NCBI GenBank assembly: GCA_013154075.1
Contig: JAADDG010000099.1
Location: 1 to 14,234, forward strand
Direction of reading: 5' to 3'
DNA from: Campylobacterota bacterium
GTDB taxonomy: Bacteria; Campylobacterota; Campylobacteria; Campylobacterales; JAADDG01
DNA: 14,234 nt
In this document: positions 6,928 to 12,339 of the stretch, one piece after another
Layout of the letters: each line of letters begins with the position of its first letter
How positions within the stretch are numbered: position 1 is the first letter of the stretch
The notes under the pieces: generated by a model
What the model was told of the DNA's origin: nothing
The model's input: only the letters and a program-made list of their open reading frames with translations
Databases searched by the model: none
Translations under genes and position numbers: made by a program

Positions 6928-8336
6928 AACTCTCCTAAATGAATTTTCTTGAGATTCTCCCAAGCTTTCTTAATTTTTTGTAGAGTTTTATCCTTTATGC
7001 CTTTAAACTCTAATAAAAGTTCAGGTTCTTTTTCCAAGATTTCAATTAGTTTATCCTTTCCGAAATGCTCAAGCAGTTTTTTCGCTTTTTTCTTTCCAAA
7101 ACCCTTAACTTTTTCACTAAGCATCTCAAAAAGACTCTCTTCGCTTACCTTTGAGCTTATGTCGCTCGATTCATCTTCGCTCTTTTGAATGGGAGTCTTT
7201 AGAGAAGATTTTTGAGAAGGAAGTTTTAAGCGATCTTGAAAATTCCAAATTTCACTCGGCCACTCCTCCCCTTTTCTCTCTTCGGTCAAAAGCATAGGAA
7301 ATCTCTCGTCAAGCTCTCTTACTCTAAGCTCTCTTCCCGAAATCTTTAAAGTCTTTTCGCTATAAAACTCTCCGTCTCCGCTCGGTATATACTTGCCGAA
7401 AGTTATATATCTCATCGTTCTTAAAAGAGAGCTGTCTATTTTGCCAAGCTCCTCCCAGTTATACATAGGAAGATAAGGTTTTTTGAACATTCCGTTTCCG
7501 AATTTATACATCAGATACTGCCCTATCCAATCTCTTATATAAGGAAAAGCGGCAAAAGCCGTCGCACACTCCAAAAGTCTATATTTTCCGTCTTTCCCCA
7601 CCGCTATGTCGGCTGCGAAATATTCGGCGTTGGCCGCTTTGGAAGCTTTCACCGCGATCTCCAAAAGTTCTACCGGTACGTTGTGATAGTCCATACTTCC
7701 GCCCTGGCTTGTGTTTGTAAGCCAGTGTCCTTTAGGAGGTCTTCTCCAAAATGCGCAAACCGGTTTATGGCCTATTAGCATTACTCTTACGTCCGCTTCC
7801 ATAGGAACGAAATCTTGAGTATATACCGGATGGTACTTTTTCTTTCTCAAAAGCTCTTTAGCCTCCTCGTATGAATCCACTTTATGTACGAAATATCCGC
7901 CATAGTTCGAAGGACCGTAGGATCTTTTGATGATTCTCGGATAAGATGCGTTTTTCAAAAACTCGTCAGCCTCTTTGTGATCGTAAAAGATATGAGTTTT
8001 TGGAACGGGAATGTCATACTTCCAGCAAAATCTCGTAACGTTCTCTTTCGATTTGTTTACAAACTGCGCATCGAGAGAGGGGACGAATCTCACATTCGGA
8101 AGGGCTCTTGCTATCTCTCTAAAAGTTTCATAAGCGGTTGCCGGAATATTTCCTATCAAAACATCTATCTTTTTTCTTTTTACCTCTCTTATGAATCTAT
8201 CTTTATCGTTTCCCCAATGATAGACTACCGTCTCTATCTTGTCGGGCCAACCTCTGAAATTCGATCTATCGAAAAATCTCAAAACATAATCCAAATACAA
8301 AAGTCCAAGTTTTGGTAGTTTTCTTTTTTTGGCCAT
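6924..8336 (-). CDS. RimK-like ATP-grasp ligase fused to a C-terminal helix-hairpin-helix module
   Basis: A 470-residue protein. Residues about 60-290 match the RimK-type ATP-grasp fold: a pre-ATP-grasp region, ATP-binding lysine K137 in RIIKRSYGPSNYGG, E180 and R184 in PMEADVRVMLIG, a RimK-like RRPPKGHW...NTSQGG stretch (198-213), D243 in AADIAVG and E256 in LLECATA. In active RimK-type ligases the last motif normally reads LLEVN; here the asparagine position (258) is alanine. After a region of unknown type (290-370) and a Ser/Lys-rich linker (about 372-400) there are two helix-hairpin-helix motifs, KVKGFGKKKAKKLLEHFG (409-426) and EFKGIKDKTLQKIKKAW (443-459), of the kind seen in RuvA, UvrC and RecD2. 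Family members join a carboxylate to an amine using ATP. The ATG overlaps the upstream ligase stop as TAATG, and its own stop overlaps the M14 start as ATGA. The domain calls are firm; the substrate is unknown, and the HhH may bind DNA or a protein. Confidence 0.88.
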   Translation of the reverse strand: MAKKRKLPKLGLLYLDYVLRFFDRSNFRGWPDKIETVVYHWGNDKDRFIREVKRKKIDVLIGNIPATAYETFREIARALPNVRFVPSLDAQFVNKSKENVTRFCWKYDIPVPKTHIFYDHKEADEFLKNASYPRIIKRSYGPSNYGGYFVHKVDSYEEAKELLRKKKYHPVYTQDFVPMEADVRVMLIGHKPVCAFWRRPPKGHWLTNTSQGGSMDYHNVPVELLEIAVKASKAANAEYFAADIAVGKDGKYRLLECATAFAAFPYIRDWIGQYLMYKFGNGMFKKPYLPMYNWEELGKIDSSLLRTMRYITFGKYIPSGDGEFYSEKTLKISGRELRVRELDERFPMLLTEERKGEEWPSEIWNFQDRLKLPSQKSSLKTPIQKSEDESSDISSKVSEESLFEMLSEKVKGFGKKKAKKLLEHFGKDKLIEILEKEPELLLEFKGIKDKTLQKIKKAWENLKKIHLGEL

Positions 8337-9247
8337 TATTTTTTCCCCTTTATTTTTTTCTCTATAAGATTTACGATCGCATCTATCTTTTTATCGTTAA
8401 AGTTAAGTCCCATCTTCTCTTGCTCGGGCGTAGCGAATGCCGGAATACCGTTTACCTCCAAAACTATATATCTCTCTTTATCAAGATCGTAGATGATATC
8501 CACTCCCGCAATCTCGAGCCCCGTGATTTTTGCGGCCTTTTTGGCAAGCTCGACTATTTCGTCGTTCGGTTCTCTAAGGATCACTTTCCCGCCGCTTGTT
8601 ATGTTTGTTTTCCAATCGTTTTCGGGAGCTTTTCTGCCGTAGCAAGCTATAAACTCTCCGTCCACGATATCGACTCTATAATCGCTTTTGTCGTAGTTTA
8701 CGAACTTTTCCACATAAAAACATCTAAGATCCATTTGATTTAGGAAAGGTAAAAGCATATCGAGAGAGCTTTCGTTCTCTATCAACGCAAGCCCTATTCC
8801 GCCCCATCCGTCAACGGGTTTGTATATCATTTTGCTATTCCACTTTTTGAAAATGCTTCTTAAGTGTTTCGTATCGTCTCTGTGGCATAGAAAATATTCG
8901 GTAGTAGGAATACCGTTTCTTTTCAAAAGATGAATAGTTTTGAATTTATCTTCGGTTATTGAGAAGGCTTTGAAATTGTTAATAATAGGAATATATTGAT
9001 CCAAAGCCTCATACAAATAGACTTGATATTGAGTTTGGCCTCCGGCATTGTAGGAGAAAAATAGATCAAGCTCTTCCATCGCCACACCGTTACACATTAT
9101 ATGGCCCTCTTCCGCCGTAGCGTATCTAAGATTTAGATCGGTTATGGCTTCTATTCCGCGCTCTTTTAATTTATTGACGATTTTTTTCTCTATTACATCG
9201 CCGCCGCCGTTTTGGTACATCCAAATACCCACCCTATAGTCGGACAT
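8336..9247 (-). CDS. RimK-family ATP-grasp carboxylate-amine ligase
   Basis: A 303-residue protein with a complete ATP-grasp signature: K143 in MIYKPVDGWGGIG (140-152), hinge glutamate E180 in YVEKFV, R191 in DYRVDIV, NITSGGK (215-221), metal ligands D250 in AGVDII and E264/N266 in VLEVNGIPA. It resembles RimK, LysX and MptN ligases, which activate a carboxylate as acyl phosphate and couple it to an amine, often adding glutamate to a protein or small molecule. Unlike its downstream paralogue, all metal ligands are conserved, so it is probably the catalytically sound member of the pair. I place the start at the ATG at 9247, which has AAAGGAG with a 6-nt spacer; an in-frame TTG two codons earlier (9253) lies directly against that Shine-Dalgarno and is unlikely. 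First gene of the leftward cluster, read from the divergent region 9248-9462. Substrates cannot be deduced. Confidence 0.92.
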   Translation of the reverse strand: MSDYRVGIWMYQNGGGDVIEKKIVNKLKERGIEAITDLNLRYATAEEGHIMCNGVAMEELDLFFSYNAGGQTQYQVYLYEALDQYIPIINNFKAFSITEDKFKTIHLLKRNGIPTTEYFLCHRDDTKHLRSIFKKWNSKMIYKPVDGWGGIGLALIENESSLDMLLPFLNQMDLRCFYVEKFVNYDKSDYRVDIVDGEFIACYGRKAPENDWKTNITSGGKVILREPNDEIVELAKKAAKITGLEIAGVDIIYDLDKERYIVLEVNGIPAFATPEQEKMGLNFNDKKIDAIVNLIEKKIKGKK

Positions 9248-9313
9248 CGACAACTCCTTTAATAAGATTAAAAACTAAAATTAAAATCGGAAAAACTATA
9301 AGTTTTTGAATAA

Positions 9314-9327
9314 AAATAGGTTATTTT
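9314..9327. repeat. Dyad box copy 1, AAATAGGTTATTTT
   Basis: This is the first of two exact 14-bp copies in the divergent region. The core AAATA-GGT-TATTT is an inverted repeat with 5-bp arms around a 3-bp centre, as expected for a small dimeric repressor site. It lies 13 bp upstream of the candidate leftward -10 box (9295-9300). The operator role is inferred. Confidence 0.55.
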
Positions 9328-9382
9328 TTCCGGGTAGCGACGATATAGAAAATATAGCTTATACAATCTTTAGAAAATGATC

Positions 9383-9406
9383 TATTTTATTTATTAAGAT
9401 AAAATA
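9383..9406. repeat. Inverted repeat TATTTTAT / ATAAAATA in the divergent region
   Basis: Perfect 8-bp arms (9383-9390 and 9399-9406) are separated by 8 bp. The element lies just left of the second dyad box. All pairs are A-T, so an RNA hairpin would be weak; a DNA-level protein site or chance are the alternatives. Confidence 0.35.
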
Positions 9407-9408
9407 TG

Positions 9409-9422
9409 AAATAGGTTATTTT
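9409..9422. repeat. Dyad box copy 2, AAATAGGTTATTTT
   Basis: This is an exact copy of the box at 9314, in the same orientation and 95 bp away (about nine helical turns). It lies 8 bp upstream of the candidate rightward -10 box at 9430-9435. One factor bound at both copies could control both directions. The match is certain; the function is inferred. Confidence 0.55.
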
Positions 9423-9462
9423 CCAAAATTATAGTAAAATTATATTAAAAGGATCGTTAACT

Positions 9463-10554
9463 ATGGAAAGAAAATATGACTTTTCAGAACTCGCCGAGCT
9501 AATCAATATAAACTCTTATACGAAAAATAAAGAAGGAGTGGATAAAAACGGAAGATTGATGAGGGAGAAGCTTGAGAAATTAGGCTTTAAATGCGAAGTT
9601 TTCAAAAGAGAGGAGATCGGAGATCATCTGCTTTTTAAATCCCCTAAAAAGGAAGGCAAAAAAGTTCTTCTTTTAGGACACCTCGATACGGTTTTCCCTC
9701 CTATGAGTTTTGAGGAGTTTAGAGAGGATGAGGAGTGGATCTACGGGCCCGGTGTGTGTGATATGAAGGGCGGAAATTTCGTAGCTTTGGAAGCGCTTAG
9801 GAATATAAAAAAAGAAAAAGATATATACAATATAGATTTTTTGCTTGTAAGCGACGAAGAGACCGGAAGCGACGATTCGAAAGAAGTTACGGCCAGAGTC
9901 GCTCCAAATTACGATTACTGTATGGTTTTCGAGGCGGCGGGCAAAAACGGAGAGCTTGTGATAGAGAGAAAAGGGGTGGCAACTTTCTATATAGATATAA
10001 AAGGAAAAGCGGCTCATGCGGGCAATAATTATACCGAGGGCGTTAATGCAAATCTCGAAGCGGCAGAAAAATTGATAGCGATGACCGATCTAACCGATCT
10101 ATCTCAAGGAACCACCGTAAACGTAGGAAAAATTGAAGGGGGAATAGGAGCGAACACCATCTCTCCTCACGCAAAATTAACAGTTGAGATAAGATACGCA
10201 AAAGCTAATGAGAGAGATAGAGTTTTGAAAGAATTTCATGATATCGTACACACTCCTTTTGTCCCCGGTTCAAAAGCCTCTCTTACCGGAGGGATTCAAA
10301 GAGACGTTATGCAAAGCGATCAAAAACAAAAGGAGTTCATACAACTTATAGAAAAGCTTACGGGAGAGAGAGTTTTGGTAGAGAAAAGAGGCGGTGTGAG
10401 TGACGCTAATATAGTAGCTTCCGTAGGTGTGACTGTGGTGGACGGATTTGGGCCTTATGGAGACGGAGATCATACGGTGCATGAGAGAGCTTTGAAAAGA
10501 AGCTTTGTTGAGCGGATAGAATTCGTTACGAAAATTTTGAAAGGAATAATCTAA
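9463..10554 (+). CDS. M20 family zinc peptidase, carboxypeptidase G2/glutamate carboxypeptidase-like
   Basis: A 363-residue M20A-type peptidase of usual length. Metal and catalytic residues are all visible: H73 and D75 in GHLDT, the bridging D100 in GVCDMKGG, the general-base/ligand pair E132-E133 in DEETG, E157 in MVFEAAG, and H337 in DGDHTVHE. The dimerisation (lid) domain spans about 168-275, with GKAAHAGNNYTEGVNAN (181-197) and GGIGANTIS (226-234). Carboxypeptidase G2 relatives release C-terminal glutamate from peptides or folate-like conjugates, whereas others act on different amino-acid conjugates. No signal peptide is present, so the enzyme should be cytoplasmic. The ATG has AAAGGA about 9 nt upstream. 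It is transcribed away from the ATP-grasp/M14 cluster across a shared regulatory region, which suggests, but does not prove, a joint role in making and trimming amide-linked amino acids. Confidence 0.92.
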   Translation: MERKYDFSELAELININSYTKNKEGVDKNGRLMREKLEKLGFKCEVFKREEIGDHLLFKSPKKEGKKVLLLGHLDTVFPPMSFEEFREDEEWIYGPGVCDMKGGNFVALEALRNIKKEKDIYNIDFLLVSDEETGSDDSKEVTARVAPNYDYCMVFEAAGKNGELVIERKGVATFYIDIKGKAAHAGNNYTEGVNANLEAAEKLIAMTDLTDLSQGTTVNVGKIEGGIGANTISPHAKLTVEIRYAKANERDRVLKEFHDIVHTPFVPGSKASLTGGIQRDVMQSDQKQKEFIQLIEKLTGERVLVEKRGGVSDANIVASVGVTVVDGFGPYGDGDHTVHERALKRSFVERIEFVTKILKGII

Positions 10555-10573
10555 AGATAAAGCTCTTTATCTT
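10554..10573 (+). terminator. Stem-loop directly after the M20 gene
   Basis: AAGATAAAG pairs with CTTTATCTT around a tiny CT centre, which in RNA would be an 8-bp stem with a 4-nt loop. It begins on the last base of the M20 stop codon. No long T-run follows, so it may be a 3'-end stabiliser rather than a full terminator. Confidence 0.45.
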
Positions 10574-10586
10574 GTAAAAATTCTTT

Positions 10587-10617
10587 AAAAGTAAAATTAA
10601 TCTATAATTTTACTTTT
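10587..10617 (+). terminator. Long AT-rich hairpin between M20 gene and lipoprotein gene
   Basis: Perfect 12-bp arms, AAAAGTAAAATT (10587-10598) and AATTTTACTTTT (10606-10617), enclose a 7-nt loop. The 3' arm ends in a T-run, giving a plausible rho-independent terminator, and the near-symmetry with the A-run on the other side could let it work in both directions. The stem has just one G-C pair, so it is weak. Confidence 0.55.
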
Positions 10618-10667
10618 ATTATAAAAATTACTTCCAAAGCTTTATATATGAAAAAGGTAAGATAGAT

Positions 10668-10702
10668 TATAATGGTATAAATAATTTTTATACCAAAAGG
10701 AG
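10668..10702 (+). promoter_or_regulatory. -10 box, inverted repeat and Shine-Dalgarno of the lipoprotein gene
   Basis: A consensus TATAAT (10668-10673) is followed at once by an inverted repeat with 8-bp arms GGTATAAA (10674-10681) and TTTATACC (10687-10694), then AAGGAG (10697-10702), 5 nt before the ATG. The inverted repeat would span the transcription start, so it could be an operator or a 5' mRNA hairpin exposing the ribosome site. No clear -35 box is seen, which is common for the main sigma factor of this phylum. Confidence 0.6.
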
Positions 10703-10707
10703 TTGTT

Positions 10708-11847
10708 ATGAAAAAATTGTCTTTAATTTCCGTCTGTGCGGCGGCCATCATGTTCTCTTTTAGCGGCTGTGCCCAAAAGAGCGGCGATGTGGCCATGAGC
10801 GAGTGTAAAACGCTGCAGGAGTGCGCTAATTTAGCGATAGAGAGAAAGAGCGAACTTGAGAGCAAAGAGGTTGCGCTTAAACAAAAAGAGGAGCAAATTC
10901 ATAAACTTGAAATGGATTTGCAAAAAGCTCAAGCGGCCAAATCATCCGTCAAATGTCCTCCGTGTCCTACACCGAAATGCGATCTTTTCCCGCCTAACGC
11001 AAAACCGGGCGAGTGTTATGCGAGAGTGCTTACTCCTCCTAAATATAAAATCGTTACGGAAAAAGTTTTGGTTAAAGAGGCCGGAGAGAAGCTTGTAACT
11101 ATCCCTGCAAAATATGAGTGGGTTACCGAAAAAGTTATGGTTAAAGAACCGGGCGAAAAAATCATAACGATCCCTCCTGTATATAAAACGGTTACGGAAA
11201 GAGTTATGGTTAAGGGACCGAGCAAAAAAGTTATCACTATTCCGGCTAAATATAAAACAGTTACGGAAAAAATTCTTGTTTCACCAGAGCATACGGAGTG
11301 GAAAAGAGGTAGAGGTCCTGTAGAGAGAATGGATTCTATAACAGGCGAGATTATGTGTTTGGTTAAAGTTCCTGCAAAATATAAAACTATAACCAAAAGA
11401 GTAATGGTATCTCCTCCTCAAGTAAAAGAGGTTGAAGTTCCGCCCGTATATAAAACTATTACAAAAAGAGTTTTGGTAAAACCTGCCGAGACTAAAAAAA
11501 TCACCATTCCGGCTGTATACAAAACTGTAAGAGTTAAAAAGATGGTTACTCCTCCTCAAGTTAAAAAGATCGAGATTCCACCAGTATATAAAACTGTTAC
11601 AAAAAGAATCAAAGTTGAGGATTCCAAACTTGTATGGAAACCTATCCTTTGTAAAACGAACATGAACGCTGATACTATAAGAAGATTGCAAATAGTATTG
11701 AAAAAAGCGGGTTACTATCACGGACCGATTGACGGAATTTACGGACCTTTGACAAAAGCTGCCGTTAGAAAATTCCAAAAAGATAAAGGATTGCCTACGG
11801 GAGCATTAACTCTTGAGACTTTAAGAGCTTGTAGAGTCGCTTTTTAA
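10708..11847 (+). CDS. Lipoprotein with eight 23-residue repeats and a C-terminal peptidoglycan-binding domain
   Basis: A 379-residue protein. The N-terminus is a lipoprotein signal (MKKLSLISVCAAAIMF) ending in the lipobox FSGC, with C21 as the acylated cysteine. A charged helix, probably coiled coil, follows (about 45-78), then a Cys-rich segment CPPCPTPKC (83-91). Residues about 110-303 hold eight repeats of 23 residues built around PxxYKTVTxxVxV, each likely two beta strands; their tyrosines are at 113, 136, 159, 182, 225, 248, 271 and 294. A 20-residue insertion separates repeats four and five. Residues 318-375 match the PG_binding_1 fold (RRLQIVLKKAGYY, DGIYGPLTKAAVRKFQ). The picture is an envelope lipoprotein that reaches into the peptidoglycan, perhaps tethering the membrane to it. 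Monocistronic by appearance, with its own promoter; the stop lies within a hairpin shared with the convergent gene. The precise job is unknown. Confidence 0.88.
   Translation: MKKLSLISVCAAAIMFSFSGCAQKSGDVAMSECKTLQECANLAIERKSELESKEVALKQKEEQIHKLEMDLQKAQAAKSSVKCPPCPTPKCDLFPPNAKPGECYARVLTPPKYKIVTEKVLVKEAGEKLVTIPAKYEWVTEKVMVKEPGEKIITIPPVYKTVTERVMVKGPSKKVITIPAKYKTVTEKILVSPEHTEWKRGRGPVERMDSITGEIMCLVKVPAKYKTITKRVMVSPPQVKEVEVPPVYKTITKRVLVKPAETKKITIPAVYKTVRVKKMVTPPQVKKIEIPPVYKTVTKRIKVEDSKLVWKPILCKTNMNADTIRRLQIVLKKAGYYHGPIDGIYGPLTKAAVRKFQKDKGLPTGALTLETLRACRVAF
11035..11616 (+). repeat. Tandem 69-bp coding repeats (23-residue unit, eight copies)
   Basis: The unit recurs at exactly 23-residue spacing, broken once by a 20-residue insertion after copy four. 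The residue before the repeat tyrosine motif alternates PP/PA through both halves. In the second half a higher-order 46-residue (138-bp) period is clear at DNA level: CTCCTCCTCAAGT occurs at 11411 and again at 11549. Confidence 0.9.
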
Positions 11848-11855
11848 GCGACTCT
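11833..11855. terminator. Hairpin holding the stop codons of two convergent genes
   Basis: Perfect 10-bp arms AGAGTCGCTT (11833-11842) and AAGCGACTCT (11846-11855) flank a TTT loop. Both stop codons, that of the lipoprotein gene (11845-11847) and that of the leftward gene (11844-11846), fall in the hairpin, and each coding sequence uses one arm. A T-rich stretch follows some 15 nt later on the plus strand only. A role as a two-way terminator or end stabiliser is likely; it is not a textbook terminator, because no T-run directly follows the stem. Confidence 0.6.
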
Positions 11856-12257
11856 CTCAAGAGTTATCTTTTTCCCTTTTAGGTTTGCATAGAGTTTGTT
11901 TTTGGAATAGAGGATATTATTGAGGGCTATATCGAAGCTTTCACTTATATCTTTATAGACCGTCATTACAAGGTGTTTATCGAAAAGCAGTTTATATTCA
12001 CCTTTTAATTTAATTCCGTCTCTGTTTTCGAGTTCTACCAGATTTTTACCGTCTCTATTTATAAAAGATACTTTCATATCCTTATCGCTAAATTTCCATG
12101 ATGAGTTCTTTATAAGAGATGATAGTGATACTCTCTCTTGCTCTTTTGAGCTTACTCTATCGTCATTTGAGAAACTTCTATAAGGTTGAAAATAGTTTGT
12201 GGTAAAAAGGAGACCGAAACCTAATACGGGAAGAAAAATCGAGTGTTTTATATTCAT
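11844..12257 (-). CDS. Small membrane-anchored or secreted protein of unknown function
   Basis: I do not recognise this 137-residue protein. An N-terminal hydrophobic stretch (IFLPVLGFGLLFTTNYF, 7-23) after a short basic start could be a signal anchor or signal peptide; no lipobox cysteine exists, and the protein has no cysteine at all. From residue 46 the sequence looks like a small all-beta domain (WKFSDKDMKVSFINRDGK, LKGEYKLLFDKHLVMTVYK) ending in the strand-like KKITLERVA, loosely like lipocalin-type small barrels, but this is only an impression. The ATG at 12257 has AAAGGAG upstream. The gene converges on the lipoprotein gene, overlapping it by 4 bp, and lies downstream of batD, from which a strong hairpin and possibly its own promoter separate it. 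It is probably real: the start, the ribosome site and the coding-like composition all agree. Confidence 0.75.
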   Translation of the reverse strand: MNIKHSIFLPVLGFGLLFTTNYFQPYRSFSNDDRVSSKEQERVSLSSLIKNSSWKFSDKDMKVSFINRDGKNLVELENRDGIKLKGEYKLLFDKHLVMTVYKDISESFDIALNNILYSKNKLYANLKGKKITLERVA

Positions 12258-12270
12258 TATAGCTCCTTTC

Positions 12271-12317
12271 TTTAAACGCCGTTTTGTCTTTTAATCAAAA
12301 CCGGCGTTTAAATTATA
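12271..12317 (-). promoter_or_regulatory. Hairpin and -10 box between batD and the small-protein gene
   Basis: TTTAAACGCCG (12271-12281) pairs with CGGCGTTTAAA (12302-12312); pairing continues through TTTTG/CAAAA with one bulged C at 12301, for about 16 bp around a 9-nt loop. Read leftward, a TATAAT (complement of 12312-12317) touches the start of the stem, and AAAGGAG for the next gene follows the stem directly. No T-run follows, so this may be a promoter with a 5' leader hairpin, a weak terminator for batD, or both. Confidence 0.55.
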
Positions 12318-12339
12318 GCTAAAGTTGATTAACGAAGAG

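Larger units (their letters stand above)
9248..9462. promoter_or_regulatory. Divergent promoter region between the ligase cluster and the M20 gene
   Basis: This AT-rich gap separates two oppositely read genes and so should hold both promoters. Rightward, TATAGT (9430-9435) or TATATT (9441-9446) could be the -10 box, with AAAGGA before the ATG at 9463. Leftward, TATAGT (complement of 9295-9300) is a candidate -10 ahead of AAAGGAG. No convincing -35 boxes are seen. Two identical dyad boxes and an inverted repeat lie inside. The promoter assignments are weak, because AT-rich sequence throws up such hexamers by chance. Confidence 0.5.

Noticed and set aside
6928..6963. Longer M14 start at a TTG codon (12 extra residues)
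   Set aside because: The ATG at 6927 has AGGAG and an ATGA overlap with the upstream stop, and the extra residues show no signal peptide.
9248..9253. TTG start two codons upstream of the first ATP-grasp gene
   Set aside because: It touches the Shine-Dalgarno AAAGGAG with no spacer; the ATG at 9247 has a normal 6-nt spacer.
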